From: CAVXNB01 sp963763085
GTDB taxonomy: Bacteria; Actinomycetota; Acidimicrobiia; Acidimicrobiales; Bog-793
DNA length: 64,000 nt
Direction: 5' to 3'
Assembly (NCBI GenBank): GCA_963763085.1
Contig: CAVXNB010000001.1
Span: 868,001-932,000, forward strand
This document shows positions 25,732 through 35,233 of this stretch, piece by piece. Numbering within the stretch: the stretch's first letter is position 1; each line of letters starts with the position of its first letter. The position numbers and the translations under genes were made by a program. The notes beneath the pieces are model-generated. The model was given only the letters and a program-made list of their open reading frames with translations. It ran no database searches and was not told the origin of the DNA.

Positions 25732-27096
25732 CGACGTACAGTATCTCGCGAAGCGGCATCCCAAGCCCTTGTGGGCAGGTAGCGCCCCTGTCCGCTGTCG
25801 ACCAGCCGGCCATCCTGTGCGATAAGGCGGCCGCGGAGCAGCACCGCGCGGATGCTTCCGTTGACCTGCCAACCGGAATAGACGCTGTCGCCGGTGCCGT
25901 CGTCGTAAGTGTCCACGCCGAGCGTCGAGGTTCCTTCAGGCGACCACACGACGAGGTCGGCATCCGAGCCGGGGGCGATGACCCCTTTGTCCGGGTGACC
26001 GAAGATCTGCGCCGGGGCGGTGGACGAAAGCTCGACCAGCCGCGCAATCGCCACGCCCCGGGCCAGCCCCTCGGACAGGAAGAGCGGCAAGCGGGGGCCA
26101 ACGCCGGCGAGTCCGTAGCCTGCGCTTGCTCCATCGGCCCTGAGCTCCTCGGGGATCAGCGAGCGCCGTTGGACGTGATCGGACCCGACCGTGTCGATCG
26201 TGCCGTCCACGATGCCCTCCCAGATCGCCTCGCGCTCGGTCGCGTCGCGCAACGGGGGACAGACAAGGAAGCGATCCCCGTCGCAGGCGCCGGCATGGCT
26301 CTCGTCGAGCAGAAGGTGATGGAGGCAGGCCTCCGCGAAGACCTGCGGGCGCGGCCGGCTGCGCGCCATGCGCACCTGACCGAGGGCCCGTGCGCACGAG
26401 AGGTGCACGAGATAGGCCGGTGCACCGGCCAGTGCTGCAGCGGCGAGGGTACGCGCGACAGCTTCTTGTTCGACCTCCGCAGGGCGGGTGGCGGTAAAGG
26501 CGCTCGGGCCGCGTCTGCCTGACCGGACGGCCTCCTCCACGAGGGCGTCGATGAGCGAGCCGTTCTCGCAGTGGACCTGCATGAGGAGCCCGAGCTTGCG
26601 GGTCCACGTCATGAGCTCGTACAGGCGCCGAGTCGAGCACATGATGCCGAGCTCCGAGTAGGCGAGGAAGACCTTGATGCCGGCGGCGCCGGCGTCCCGG
26701 ATCGCCGCCAGCTCCTCGAAAGACGCCCGCTCCAGGTCGTAGATCATGGCGTGCAGCCCGATGTCGACGGCGGGCTGTGCCTGCGAGATCTCCCCGCGCC
26801 GGCGCAGGAGACCCTCGAGCGCGCCCTCGCCCGGGTCAGGATTCGTGAACGAGAGCACGGTCGTCGTTCCGCCGAGCGCCGCAGCCGAGGCGGCTGCGGC
26901 GATGTCGGACATGATGTGCGAGTGGGGGTCGACGCCTCCGGGCAGCACGAAGCACCCGTCGGCGTCGACGTCGTCGACGTGCGCCGGCGCCCGAGCCGGA
27001 GACAGCGAGATCCACGACCTTCCCGTCGCGGATCACCACGTCGGCTTGCTCCACTCCGGTAGCGGTCACCACGCGGCCGCCGACGATCGAGATCAC
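25728..27096 (-). pseudogene. Hydantoinase/dihydropyrimidinase-like, one frameshift
   Basis: A cyclic amidohydrolase of about 455 residues split by one frameshift near 26985. The first part (GTG 27096, ISIVGGRVVTATGVEQADVV) is the N-terminal beta domain; the second part begins at PGGVDPHSH, which holds two zinc-binding His. Later residues GIKVFLAYS (candidate carboxylated Lys), VHCENGS, VHLSCARAL and GSDHVQ complete the binuclear metal site. It should open a cyclic imide or ureide ring. The start overlaps the preceding amidohydrolase stop (GTGA) and the end overlaps gntR (ATGA). As the catalytic part is intact and in operon context, the shift may be a sequencing error. Confidence 0.75.
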
Positions 27097-28259
27097 GGCG
27101 TCCGTCGCTCCAGGAGGTCGGCCACGGGCCAGTCGAGCTCGTGGACAGTCCCCGCACGCACTACGAAACGGGGCACGAGAAGCTGCTCTGCCATCTCCGT
27201 CTGCCCCTCGCCGTCGGTGAGCGGCCAGTCACCGCTCCGGAGCTCGAACGCCGTCAGGTCGGCCTCGCGGCCGGGCGCGAGTGAGCCGAGGCTGCCGCCC
27301 CGTCGTATCGCCGAGGCCGGCGCGGCGGTGGTCGCGCGGACGACCTCGGGCAGGCTCATCCCGACGTGGAGGAGCTTGGAGAGGGTGGTCGCCTGGTCAT
27401 AGGCAGGGCCGGCGATGTTGTGGGCGTGGATGTCGCTCGAGATGCTGTCGGGAGCGAACCCTTGCGCGAGTGCAGCCCGCGCGACGCGGTACGTGAAGCT
27501 GCCGATCCCGTGCCCCACGTCGAAAAGCACGCCACGTTCGCGGGCGCGGACCACCTCGGCGAACAGCCTGCCGTCGCCGTCGAGGATTCCACCCTCGTTG
27601 CCGTGGAAGCAATGCGTGACGATGTCGCCGGCGATGAGGTACTGGAGCAGCCAGGAGATGGGCCGTTTCATGTCGATGACATGGACCATGAGGGGAAGGC
27701 CGAGCACGTCGGCCGCTTGGCGGGCGAGGTGGAGGGCGGGTTCGGGGTCGTTTCCCACCATCTGGTAGCCGAGGCGGACCTTGACGCCGACGATGACGTC
27801 CGGGTGTTCCCGCGCCCGTGCGATCGCCTGGTCGGGCGAGGCCCAGCGAACATCCTCGAGCTCGCCGAGCAGGTTCGTGATCATGCCCTGCACCGCGACG
27901 TGCAGGAAGGCGAGGATCCGGGTCTCGGACGGCTCGATGATGAACCGGCGCAGGCCGGGGAACGTCTGCGCCCCAGACGAGCCGGCGTCGACGGCGGTCG
28001 TGACCCCTCGCCCGAGGCAGTAGGTGTCGGCGTCTATGCCGTAATGCGAGACGCCCTGGTACAGGTGGGTGTGCAGGTCGACGAAGCCCGGTGTGAGGAT
28101 CAGGCCGCCGGCGTCCACGGTCCGCGCCGGCTCGCTCCCGGCCTCGATTCCGTCGCCCAGGGTCGATACGACCCCGCCCGTGATTGCGAGGTCCATCGCG
28201 GCATCGATCCCCTCGCCCGGGTCGAGGACGCGGCCGCCGGCGAAAACGAGGTCGCTCAC
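27093..28259 (-). CDS. Amidohydrolase/deacetylase family metalloenzyme
   Basis: A 388-residue amidohydrolase-superfamily enzyme of the deacetylase/dihydroorotase-like branch. Metal ligands are in VDLHTHLY (HxH), GVKVRLGY (Lys), VHVIDM, THCFHG and SSDIHAHN. The fold starts and ends with the small beta domain (MSDLVFAGGRVLDPGEG; APGREADLTAFEL). It hydrolyses an amide or ester in an N-acyl or ureido compound; the exact substrate is unknown. GTG 28259 overlaps the stop of the aminotransferase (GTGA), and its own stop overlaps the next start. Two amidohydrolases in tandem point to stepwise breakdown of one N-containing substrate. Confidence 0.8.
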   Translation of the reverse strand: MSDLVFAGGRVLDPGEGIDAAMDLAITGGVVSTLGDGIEAGSEPARTVDAGGLILTPGFVDLHTHLYQGVSHYGIDADTYCLGRGVTTAVDAGSSGAQTFPGLRRFIIEPSETRILAFLHVAVQGMITNLLGELEDVRWASPDQAIARAREHPDVIVGVKVRLGYQMVGNDPEPALHLARQAADVLGLPLMVHVIDMKRPISWLLQYLIAGDIVTHCFHGNEGGILDGDGRLFAEVVRARERGVLFDVGHGIGSFTYRVARAALAQGFAPDSISSDIHAHNIAGPAYDQATTLSKLLHVGMSLPEVVRATTAAPASAIRRGGSLGSLAPGREADLTAFELRSGDWPLTDGEGQTEMAEQLLVPRFVVRAGTVHELDWPVADLLERRTP

Positions 28260-29611
28260 AGGAGTCTCTCGGCCTGCAGCACCGGGACGGTTGCGGCGAA
28301 CGCCTCGACGGTCATCGCCAGGTCACGCTCGGAATGCGTCGTGCTCACGAACCCTGAGCCGTGGAAGAGGTGCACCCCACCGAGCAGCATCCCGCACTGC
28401 AGCTCCGCGAAGAGCCGTGGGCTCATACCGGCCTTCAGCTTCGAGAGCGGGAGCGAGTCCGGTGCGCCGTCCTGACCGAGCAGGAGGTGAAAAGTCGAGG
28501 ACTCGCCGTAGGCACGACCGGCGGCGCCGCAACGGTCGAGGACGGCGTTGAGCTGGTCTCGCAGCTCGCCGGCCAGGCGGGCGGCCCGCTCCTGCGCCTC
28601 GCCCGAGCCGATGATCCGGAGCGTCGCGACGCCGGCCGCCGCGCAGACGGGATGGGCGTTGTGCGTGCCCGGATGCGCGACCCGGTGAGGATCGCCGGAG
28701 GAAAGGGCGAGCGCCCCGAGGATCTCGGACCGGCCGCAGACCGCGCCGCCCGGCATCCCGCCTGCGAGGATCTTCCCGAGCGATGTCAGGTCCGGCTGCA
28801 CGTCGGCGACCTGTTGCACTCCGCCGGGCGACCACCGAAAGCCCGAAACCACCTCGTCGAAAATCAGCACCGTGCCCATCTCGAGCGTCGCGCGACGGAC
28901 CTCTTCGAGGAAGCCCGCCGGCAGCGGCACCGTTCCCCAAGCAGCTCCCGAGGGCTCGAGGATGAGCGCGGCAACGTCGCCTTCCGCAAGTACCTCCCGC
29001 ACTGCGTCCCCATCCGCCGGCGCCACGACGACGTCGCCTTGCAGGCCGGGCGGCAGGCCGGCGGTGTCGGGTCCCCTGAAGGGCGGGTCGGTCCCGTACG
29101 AGACCTGGTCGTGCCAGCCGTGGAAGTGACCGGCGAGCTTGAGGATCTTCGGTCGTCCCGTCGTCGCCCGCGCGAGGCGCAGGGCAAGCAAGGACGCTTC
29201 GGTGCCGCTCGAGGTGAAGCGCACCTTCTCGGCAGACGGCACGAGTCGGATGACGGCTTCTGCCCAGTCGCACTCGAGCTCGTGGCCGCCACCTGGGTGC
29301 ATGAAGATGCCCGCCTGCTCCCTCACCGCCTCCACGACCTCGGCGTTGCCATGCCCGAGCAGCAAGGCGCCGTGTCCCATGACGTAGCAGACGATCTCGT
29401 GACCGTCGAGGTCCCACTTCCGCGACCCTGCCGCTCTCGCGATCGCGATCGAGAAGGGGTCGGCACGGCGCGAATCGTGGGTGACGCCGGCCGGAAGTGA
29501 CCGGTGCGCCCGCTCGCTCAGCGCCGCGGAACGCGGGTTCTCGCTCGCCCATCGCGCCGCGAGCTGGCCGACCGCGTCGCTGCCGGCGGTCGCCTGTTCA
29601 GACAACTTCAC
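28256..29611 (-). CDS. Class III aminotransferase (GSAM-like)
   Basis: A 451-residue PLP enzyme related to glutamate-1-semialdehyde aminomutase and omega-aminotransferases. FTSSGTEAS (phosphate binding), FHGWHDQ (ring stacking), FDEVVSGFR (Asp) and the PLP lysine in TSLGKILAGG are all present. Without hem genes nearby, and with amidohydrolases downstream, a catabolic transaminase is more likely than haem synthesis. It is the first gene of the leftward operon. The start is taken as GTG 29611; a GTG three codons earlier is too close to AGGAG. A candidate operator lies upstream at 29690-29706. Confidence 0.8.
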   Translation of the reverse strand: MKLSEQATAGSDAVGQLAARWASENPRSAALSERAHRSLPAGVTHDSRRADPFSIAIARAAGSRKWDLDGHEIVCYVMGHGALLLGHGNAEVVEAVREQAGIFMHPGGGHELECDWAEAVIRLVPSAEKVRFTSSGTEASLLALRLARATTGRPKILKLAGHFHGWHDQVSYGTDPPFRGPDTAGLPPGLQGDVVVAPADGDAVREVLAEGDVAALILEPSGAAWGTVPLPAGFLEEVRRATLEMGTVLIFDEVVSGFRWSPGGVQQVADVQPDLTSLGKILAGGMPGGAVCGRSEILGALALSSGDPHRVAHPGTHNAHPVCAAAGVATLRIIGSGEAQERAARLAGELRDQLNAVLDRCGAAGRAYGESSTFHLLLGQDGAPDSLPLSKLKAGMSPRLFAELQCGMLLGGVHLFHGSGFVSTTHSERDLAMTVEAFAATVPVLQAERLL

Positions 29612-29689
29612 GTTCGCCACGCTCCTCTGTCCGGTTGCTCTCTGGCTGGGCCGACAAACACCGTAGGAGGCCGCGCGCCCGGTTGACCG

Positions 29690-29706
29690 CGATATACCGT
29701 ATCTGG
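29690..29706. promoter_or_regulatory. Candidate GntR operator, site 1
   Basis: CGATATACCGTATCTGG lies in the 121-base region between the divergent aminotransferase operon and deacetylase gene. It matches the 32613-32629 site at CGATAT-NN-CGTAT. It probably serves both divergent promoters under the cluster's GntR protein; this is inferred from sharing and position. Confidence 0.5.
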
Positions 29707-29732
29707 CACCCTGCGCCGAAAGGAAGCCAACG

Positions 29733-30692
29733 ATGACGGACCAGCAGGCCGACGCCATGAGCATGCCCCGCGACTTCGTCGGCTACGGGCGGACGGCCGC
29801 CGGATGTTCGCTGGCCGGGAGACGCGCGCCTCGTCGTCAACATCGTCCTCAACTACGAGTCCGGCAGCGAGTACTCGATACCCGACGGGGACGGACGCAA
29901 CGACAGCTGGGGCGAGTACTCCTACCAGATCGGGCCCGAGGTCCGGGACCTCGGCACCGAGGCGCACTTCGAGTTCGGCAGCCGAGCCGGGGTGTGGCGG
30001 CTCGCCCGCCTGTTCGACGCGAGGAGGTCCAGATCTCGGTCGGCGCCGCCGCAGTGGCGCTCGAGCGCAATCCCGAGGTTGTCGACTGGATCGCCGAGGC
30101 CGGCCACGACCTGATCGCGCACGGCTGGCGCTGGACCGAGAACTCCACGATGACCAAGGAGGAGGAGCGGGACGACCTGCATCGCGGGGTCGAGCTGTTC
30201 CAGAAGCTGACGGGGAGCCATCCGCCCGGCTGGTACGTGCGCTCCTTCCCGAGTGTCCACACTCGTGAGCTGCTCGTCGAGGAAGGCGGCTTTCTTTACG
30301 ACTCCGATTCGTGCAACGACGAGCTGCCGTATTACGCGGATGTGCGCGGGACGCCGTTTCTCGTCGTGCCGTACTCGAAGGTGTACAACGACGTCCGGTA
30401 CCTGCTCAGCCCGACGTACTCGGCGCCGCGGCACTTCTTCGAGAGCCTCCGGGCCGGCGTCGACTACCTCTGCGAGGAGGCGGCGGCGGGCGCCGGCGCG
30501 AGAATGATGACCGTCGGGATCCACGAGCGCTGGAGCGGCCAGGCCGGGCGGACCTCGGCCCTACGTGATTTCGTCGAGTACGTGAAAGACAGGCCGGACG
30601 TCATCTTCATGCGGCGGGTGGACATCGCCCGCTGGTGGGCCGAGCATCACGACGAATGGCTGCCGGTCGGCGGTCGGCGCTCCTCCGGGTGA
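29733..30692 (+). pseudogene. Polysaccharide deacetylase (PuuE-like), two frameshifts
   Basis: A NodB-type deacetylase of the PuuE allantoinase-like group. Family blocks appear in two frames: MPRDFVGYGRT at the start, then DARLVVNIVLNYESGSEYS and WGEYSYQIGPEVRDLG in a second frame from about 29800, then back to the first frame at about 30022 for EVQISVGAAAVALERNP and GHDLIAHGWRW (metal-binding His). The remaining C-terminus is intact. Members act on allantoin or N-acyl substrates. ATG 29733 follows AAAGGAAG. Its stop overlaps the next start (GTGA). Two compensating shifts in conserved DNA look like base-call errors rather than old decay. Confidence 0.7.
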
Positions 30693-31516
30693 CCGGGCTC
30701 GGGGGTCATCGGCTGGGCGTGCTCAGCTCGGCACTACCAGGATGGAAGCCGGAGATGATCTGCGACGCCGCCGTCTGATCGGGGCTTCAGGGCGTCGAGT
30801 GGGCAATCGGCACGGCGCAGAGCCTCGGCGCAGATGACACGGCTTCGCTTGCCGAACGGATCTGGAAGATCACAAGCGATCGGGGTCTCGCCGTGTGCGG
30901 CCTGACCGCTCAAGGTGAGAGCGCGCTCGCCAGCCCGCTCGGGAGCTTCGAGCGCCTCGTCGAGATGGCAGTTGCGATCCGGGCCCCCCAGCTGCGGGTC
31001 TTCGCTCCGCCCTACGCCGGCGGCGCGGTCAACGACGAGCTCGACCGGCTGAGCGAGGTTCTGGCCGAGCGAGTCTTGCTCGCCACCGGACACGGGGTCG
31101 CGCTCCTCGTCGAGATGGCGCCCCGCACGCTCGTACCCGGTCCAGAATGGCTCGTACGAGTGGGTGGGCGACTGCCCTGCGCGGCCTTCGGCGCCGTTTA
31201 CGACCCCGGCAGCATGACGATGGAGGGGCACGTCGCCCCGGCCCTCGCGGTCGGCATCCTCGGTCGTCACCTTCACCATGTCCACGTCAAGGACGTCGCG
31301 CCCCGCCGGGTGAGCCGCACGTGGCGCTGGGTGTACACGAAGCCGGGCACCGGCCTCGTGCCCTGGCCCGAAGTGCTCGGTGCGCTGGCGGCAAGCCAGT
31401 ACGGCGGCTGGTTCGTTCTCGACCACTTGAGCGACCCGCCCGCTTCCGCGAGGTTGCGCACCGATCTCGGCGCCTTCCGGGCGCTGCTCAAAGCTAGCGA
31501 GGTTGTCACTCCATGA
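30689..31516 (+). pseudogene. Xylose isomerase-like TIM barrel with in-frame TGA
   Basis: A sugar phosphate isomerase/epimerase-family protein of about 275 residues. It starts at GTG 30689, overlapping the deacetylase stop (GTGA), and reads LGVLSSALPGWKPEMICDAAV before a TGA at 30776-30778; the same frame then continues SGLQGVEWAIGT to the end. The TGA sits where family members have a charged residue, so a C-to-T change from CGA is the simplest explanation. Metal-site residues seen later are VEMAPRT, the VYDPGSM turn, HHVHVKD and the final LDH. It may act on a keto sugar or hydroxy acid in the cluster. A product starting at an internal GTG (30893) would lack the first strand. Confidence 0.65.
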
Positions 31517-32532
31517 ACGCTCCGGCCAGACTCACCGCCGGCATCATCGGGGCCGGCTGGATCGGCCGGCAGCACGGCGAGGCGCTCGCCATGCGCGACG
31601 ACGTGGTCGTCGGAGCCGTGTGCGACGTCGATCCGACTCGGGCGACGGAGCTGGGCGGCGCCCTCGGGGCCCAGGTCTTCACCGACTGGCAGGGACTCCT
31701 CGACGCCGGGGGTCTCGACGTGATCTGGATCTGTACTCCGCCGCGGAGCCATCGGGATCCGACGCTGGCGGCGTTCGAGCTCGGCATCCCCGTCTACCTC
31801 GAGAAGCCGGTCGCCCGGACGCTGGACGACGCGCGGGCCATCGCCGGCGCAGCGCTCGAGCGCCGGATCGTGTGCGCGGTTGGCTACCAATGGCACGCCG
31901 TGGAGGTCCTGGACGATCTCCGAGCCTGCCTGGAGGGCCAATCGATCGGATACCTCCTCGGGCAGAGCATCGGGCCGACGGCGGCGAGGTCGTGGTTCCT
32001 GGACCGTGCAGCCGGCGGCGGCAACCTGCTCGAGCGCGGCAGCCATCAAATCGACCTCGTGCGCACGATCGGCGGTGAAGTCCGCTCAGCCCAAGCGGCG
32101 GCGAGCAAGGTCGCGCTCGGGGGAAGCGATGCCGCCGGCGGCGACATCGACGACGCCGTCACGATCGTCCTCCAGCTCGAGTCCGGTGCGTTGGCGACGA
32201 TCGCAGTCGCCTGGACCCGCGACGGGCTGCCCGGCACGTACTCCGTGGACGTGATCGCGAGCGATGGCCTTTACCGTCTCGACCTCGATCCGGACTTCCG
32301 GCTGTCGGGCTCGGGCGCCGGCAAAGGCGGCACGGCCGGCGGGACGGTCGACGTCGTGTCGACCGAGCACCCTTTCCAGCGCTCAGTGAGCCGATTCCTC
32401 GAGGCCGTCCGCATGGGCGATCCAAACCACGTCTTCTGCACGCCTGCAGACGCCACTCGGACCCTGGCCGTAGCGGCCGCGGCCGAGCGGGCGCTCGCGA
32501 GCGGGCAGACGGTCACCGTCGAGAACCCCTGA
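31513..32532 (+). CDS. Gfo/Idh/MocA family oxidoreductase
   Basis: A 339-residue NAD(P)-dependent dehydrogenase. GIIGAGWIGRQHGEAL (residues about 10-25) is the Rossmann loop, EKPVA the conserved cofactor-side motif, and GGGNLLERGSHQIDLVR holds the catalytic Asp/His region. Family members oxidise or epimerise sugars, inositols and sugar acids. ATG 31513 overlaps the stop of the isomerase (ATGA), so deacetylase, isomerase and this enzyme form one rightward operon. Confidence 0.85.
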   Translation: MNAPARLTAGIIGAGWIGRQHGEALAMRDDVVVGAVCDVDPTRATELGGALGAQVFTDWQGLLDAGGLDVIWICTPPRSHRDPTLAAFELGIPVYLEKPVARTLDDARAIAGAALERRIVCAVGYQWHAVEVLDDLRACLEGQSIGYLLGQSIGPTAARSWFLDRAAGGGNLLERGSHQIDLVRTIGGEVRSAQAAASKVALGGSDAAGGDIDDAVTIVLQLESGALATIAVAWTRDGLPGTYSVDVIASDGLYRLDLDPDFRLSGSGAGKGGTAGGTVDVVSTEHPFQRSVSRFLEAVRMGDPNHVFCTPADATRTLAVAAAAERALASGQTVTVENP

Positions 32533-32612
32533 CCCGAGCCGGCCGAGCGAGACCGGTGCGTCGGCATGCCGGTGCGTCGGCATCCCGGCGGCGCGCGGAT
32601 ATATGATCCGGT

Positions 32613-32629
32613 CGATATCTCGTATACCG
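32613..32629. promoter_or_regulatory. Candidate GntR operator, site 2
   Basis: CGATATCTCGTATACCG lies 65 bases before the ATG of the solute-binding protein gene. It shares CGATAT-NN-CGTAT and the last G with the site at 29690-29706, suggesting one regulator for both transcription units. Confidence 0.5.
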
Positions 32630-32693
32630 AGCAACGGGGCTCGGCTCGATCCGGAGCCGCCCACAGCTCGGGGCCGGGACGGGAGGGGGACAG

Positions 32694-34319
32694 ATGGACG
32701 GTGCTGCGCCTAAGAGGCCGGAGCCATCACGGGACGGACACGAGCCGTTCAGCCGGCGGAGCTTCCTGCACGGGGCACTTGCCACTGGCGCGCTTGCGGC
32801 GACCGGCGGGCTGCTCGCCGCGTGCGGGTCGAGCGCGACGGCAACGACCACCACCGCCACGACGCTGCCGACGCCGACGATCCGCAAGGGCGGCGACCTT
32901 TCGGTGGGGCTCACCGGGGGATCGGGCGCGGACACCCTGGACCCGCACCAAGGTCTCACCTATCTCGACACGGCAAGGGCCCAGCAGCTGTACCAGCCGC
33001 TCCTGCAGCTGAACAATCAGGCCCAGACCGAGTACGTGCTGGCGGAGGAGATCACGCCGAAGGGCTCGACCTCCGAGTGGGTCATCCGACTGAAGGCCGG
33101 CATCGAATTCCATGACGGCCAGCCGCTCGGTGCCGACGACGTCATCTTCACACTTCGGCGAATCCTCAACCCGAAGAAACCGCTCTCCGGCGCGTCGTCT
33201 CTGGGCCCGGTCGACCTCAACGGGCTGAAGAAGCTTGACGCCCTGACGGTGCAGGTGCCGATGAAGACGCCCTACGGGAGCTTCATCGACCAGTTGGCGT
33301 ACTGGTACTACCTGTACATCGTGCCTGTCGGTTTCGTCGTCTCTAAGCCGAACGGCACCGGCCCGTTCCAGTTCCAGAGTTTCACCCCGGGCCGCCAGAG
33401 CGTGTTCACCCGCAACGACAATTACTGGAAGCCCGGGCTGCCCCATGTCGACTCGGTCACGATCATCGACTTCTCCGACGCGGCGGCGTTGCAGAACGCT
33501 CTGGTGACGAACGCCATCGACGCAGCGGGTGGCCTCGAGGGCCCTCAGCTGGCAACGCTCTCGAAGAACTCGGCCCTCAAGACCATCGCCTCACAGACCG
33601 GCGCCATCACCCCGTTCACGATGCGCGTCGACAAGGCACCGTTCAACGACGTCAAGGTGCGTCAGGCGATGCGGCTCATCGTCAACCGGCCTCAGCTCAT
33701 TGAGAGCGCCCTCGACGGCTACGCCTACGCCGGCTCGGACGTCTTCTCGCCTTACGACCCGGATTTCGACCATTCGCTTCATCGGGAACAGGACATCGGC
33801 CAGGCGAAGCATCTCCTCAAGGCCGCCGGTCAGGAGAACCTCACGGTCTCGCTCACGACGTCCGCTGTCGCGACAGGCACCGTCGCAATGGCGACCGTCC
33901 TCAAGCAACAAGCCCAAGAGGCCGGCGTGACTATCAACCTCAATGAGGTCGACCCCACGACGTTCTTCGGTCCGAACTACCTCCAGTGGACGTTCTCGCA
34001 GGACTTCTACAACTACTCGCCTTACCTCGGCCAGGTTGCGGAGTCGTTCCTGCCGACATCGCCCTTCAACGAGACTCACTGGGACGACCCGGCCTACACG
34101 ACGCTGTACAACCAGGCGAACCAGACGCTGAACGCCGGAACCCGCCGGGAGATCATCCACGAGATGCAGCTCATCGACTTCAACAAGGGCGGCTACATCA
34201 TCCCGGCGTTCATCGATGCGCTGGACGCCTACAGCACGAAGATCACCGGGTTCTCGGCGGCGAAAGTCGGCCAGCCTCTGTCCGACTTCGACTTCGAGCA
34301 TTTCGCTTTCCTGAAGTGA
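32694..34319 (+). CDS. ABC solute-binding lipoprotein, family 5
   Basis: A 541-residue extracytoplasmic binding protein of the oligopeptide/nickel (SBP family 5) type. The N-terminus has a twin-arginine motif SRRSFLHG (residues 20-27) and a lipobox ending at C44 (LLAAC), followed by a Thr-rich linker, so it should be exported folded and anchored to the outer face of the membrane. The body starts with RKGGDLSVGLTGGSGADTLD, the usual family opening. No permease or ATPase genes of this transporter class are nearby, so it either uses a distant partner or is an orphan binding protein. Context suggests uptake of the substrate degraded by the surrounding cluster. Confidence 0.9.
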   Translation: MDGAAPKRPEPSRDGHEPFSRRSFLHGALATGALAATGGLLAACGSSATATTTTATTLPTPTIRKGGDLSVGLTGGSGADTLDPHQGLTYLDTARAQQLYQPLLQLNNQAQTEYVLAEEITPKGSTSEWVIRLKAGIEFHDGQPLGADDVIFTLRRILNPKKPLSGASSLGPVDLNGLKKLDALTVQVPMKTPYGSFIDQLAYWYYLYIVPVGFVVSKPNGTGPFQFQSFTPGRQSVFTRNDNYWKPGLPHVDSVTIIDFSDAAALQNALVTNAIDAAGGLEGPQLATLSKNSALKTIASQTGAITPFTMRVDKAPFNDVKVRQAMRLIVNRPQLIESALDGYAYAGSDVFSPYDPDFDHSLHREQDIGQAKHLLKAAGQENLTVSLTTSAVATGTVAMATVLKQQAQEAGVTINLNEVDPTTFFGPNYLQWTFSQDFYNYSPYLGQVAESFLPTSPFNETHWDDPAYTTLYNQANQTLNAGTRREIIHEMQLIDFNKGGYIIPAFIDALDAYSTKITGFSAAKVGQPLSDFDFEHFAFLK

Positions 34320-34345
34320 CGACGACCCGGATGGAGGCAACCTAG

Positions 34346-35206
34346 ATGGAGGTCACGCTGCTCGCGTCGGGACTCGGGTTTCCCGAAGGCCCGGTGGTCA
34401 TGCCCGACGGCCGGATCGTGTTCTGCGACGGCAACGTCGGCGAGCTGCTCGTCTACGACGACGGCGTTGTCTCCACGTTCGCCCAGACGGGAGGGTCCCC
34501 CTGGGGTGCCCTGCTCGGCGACGACGAGGCGGTGTACGTCACCCAGGGAGGAAATGTCCCCGGCAGCGGCGACACGAGCGCCGTGCCCGGCATCCAGCGC
34601 GTCCGGTCCGACGGAACCGTCGAGCTCATCTGCTCGGAAGTCGCCGGCCGTGAGCTCGCCGGCCCGAACGATCTCGCCTTCGGCCCGGACGGTCGGCTGT
34701 ACTTCACCGAGTCGGGCACCGAGGAGGATGACCGTTTCGAAGTGCGCACTCCGGGGCGGCTGTTCGCCCTGGACGGCTCGGGCGTCGGGGAGATTCTGAT
34801 CGAGCTGCCGACCACGTACCCCAACGGGATCGCCTTCGACCCCGCGCAGCGTCTCATCTGGACCGAGTCCCGGTCACGTCGCGTCCGCCGCATGGACGAC
34901 GGAGCCCCCACGACGATCTGCCAACTTTCGGACGCCCACGTGCCCGACGGCATGGCGATCGCGGCCGACGGCCGGATGTTCGTGTGCACGACGATTCACA
35001 AAGGCGTGACTGTCATCTCGCCCGACGGCGAGGTGCTGGACGAGATCCACGTCGGCGCCGACGTGACCAACTGCATCTTCGACGGGCCGACCCTGTACGT
35101 GACAGCGTCCTACGGCCCGGAACTCGACGCCTTCGGGAGACAGGGCTCGTTCTGGCGCATCGAGACCGACGCCGTCGGGCTTCCGCTCATTCCCGGCCAC
35201 CTCTAA
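34346..35206 (+). CDS. SMP-30/gluconolactonase-like hydrolase
   Basis: A 286-residue six-bladed beta-propeller lactonase. Metal ligands are recognisable as Glu in GFPEGPVV (residue about 14), Asn in AGPNDLAFG, Asn in TYPNGIAFD and Asp in HVPDGMAIA. It should hydrolyse a sugar lactone, the expected product of the Gfo/Idh/MocA dehydrogenase upstream. ATG 34346 lies 26 bases after the binding protein stop and behind GGAGGCAA. Confidence 0.85.
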   Translation: MEVTLLASGLGFPEGPVVMPDGRIVFCDGNVGELLVYDDGVVSTFAQTGGSPWGALLGDDEAVYVTQGGNVPGSGDTSAVPGIQRVRSDGTVELICSEVAGRELAGPNDLAFGPDGRLYFTESGTEEDDRFEVRTPGRLFALDGSGVGEILIELPTTYPNGIAFDPAQRLIWTESRSRRVRRMDDGAPTTICQLSDAHVPDGMAIAADGRMFVCTTIHKGVTVISPDGEVLDEIHVGADVTNCIFDGPTLYVTASYGPELDAFGRQGSFWRIETDAVGLPLIPGHL

Positions 35207-35233
35207 GCACGGGCGCAGGCGGGCCGGGCCAGT

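Noticed and set aside
30776..30778. Selenocysteine reading of the in-frame TGA
   Set aside because: No SECIS-like hairpin or selenium-family precedent for this isomerase position; a simple substitution explains it.
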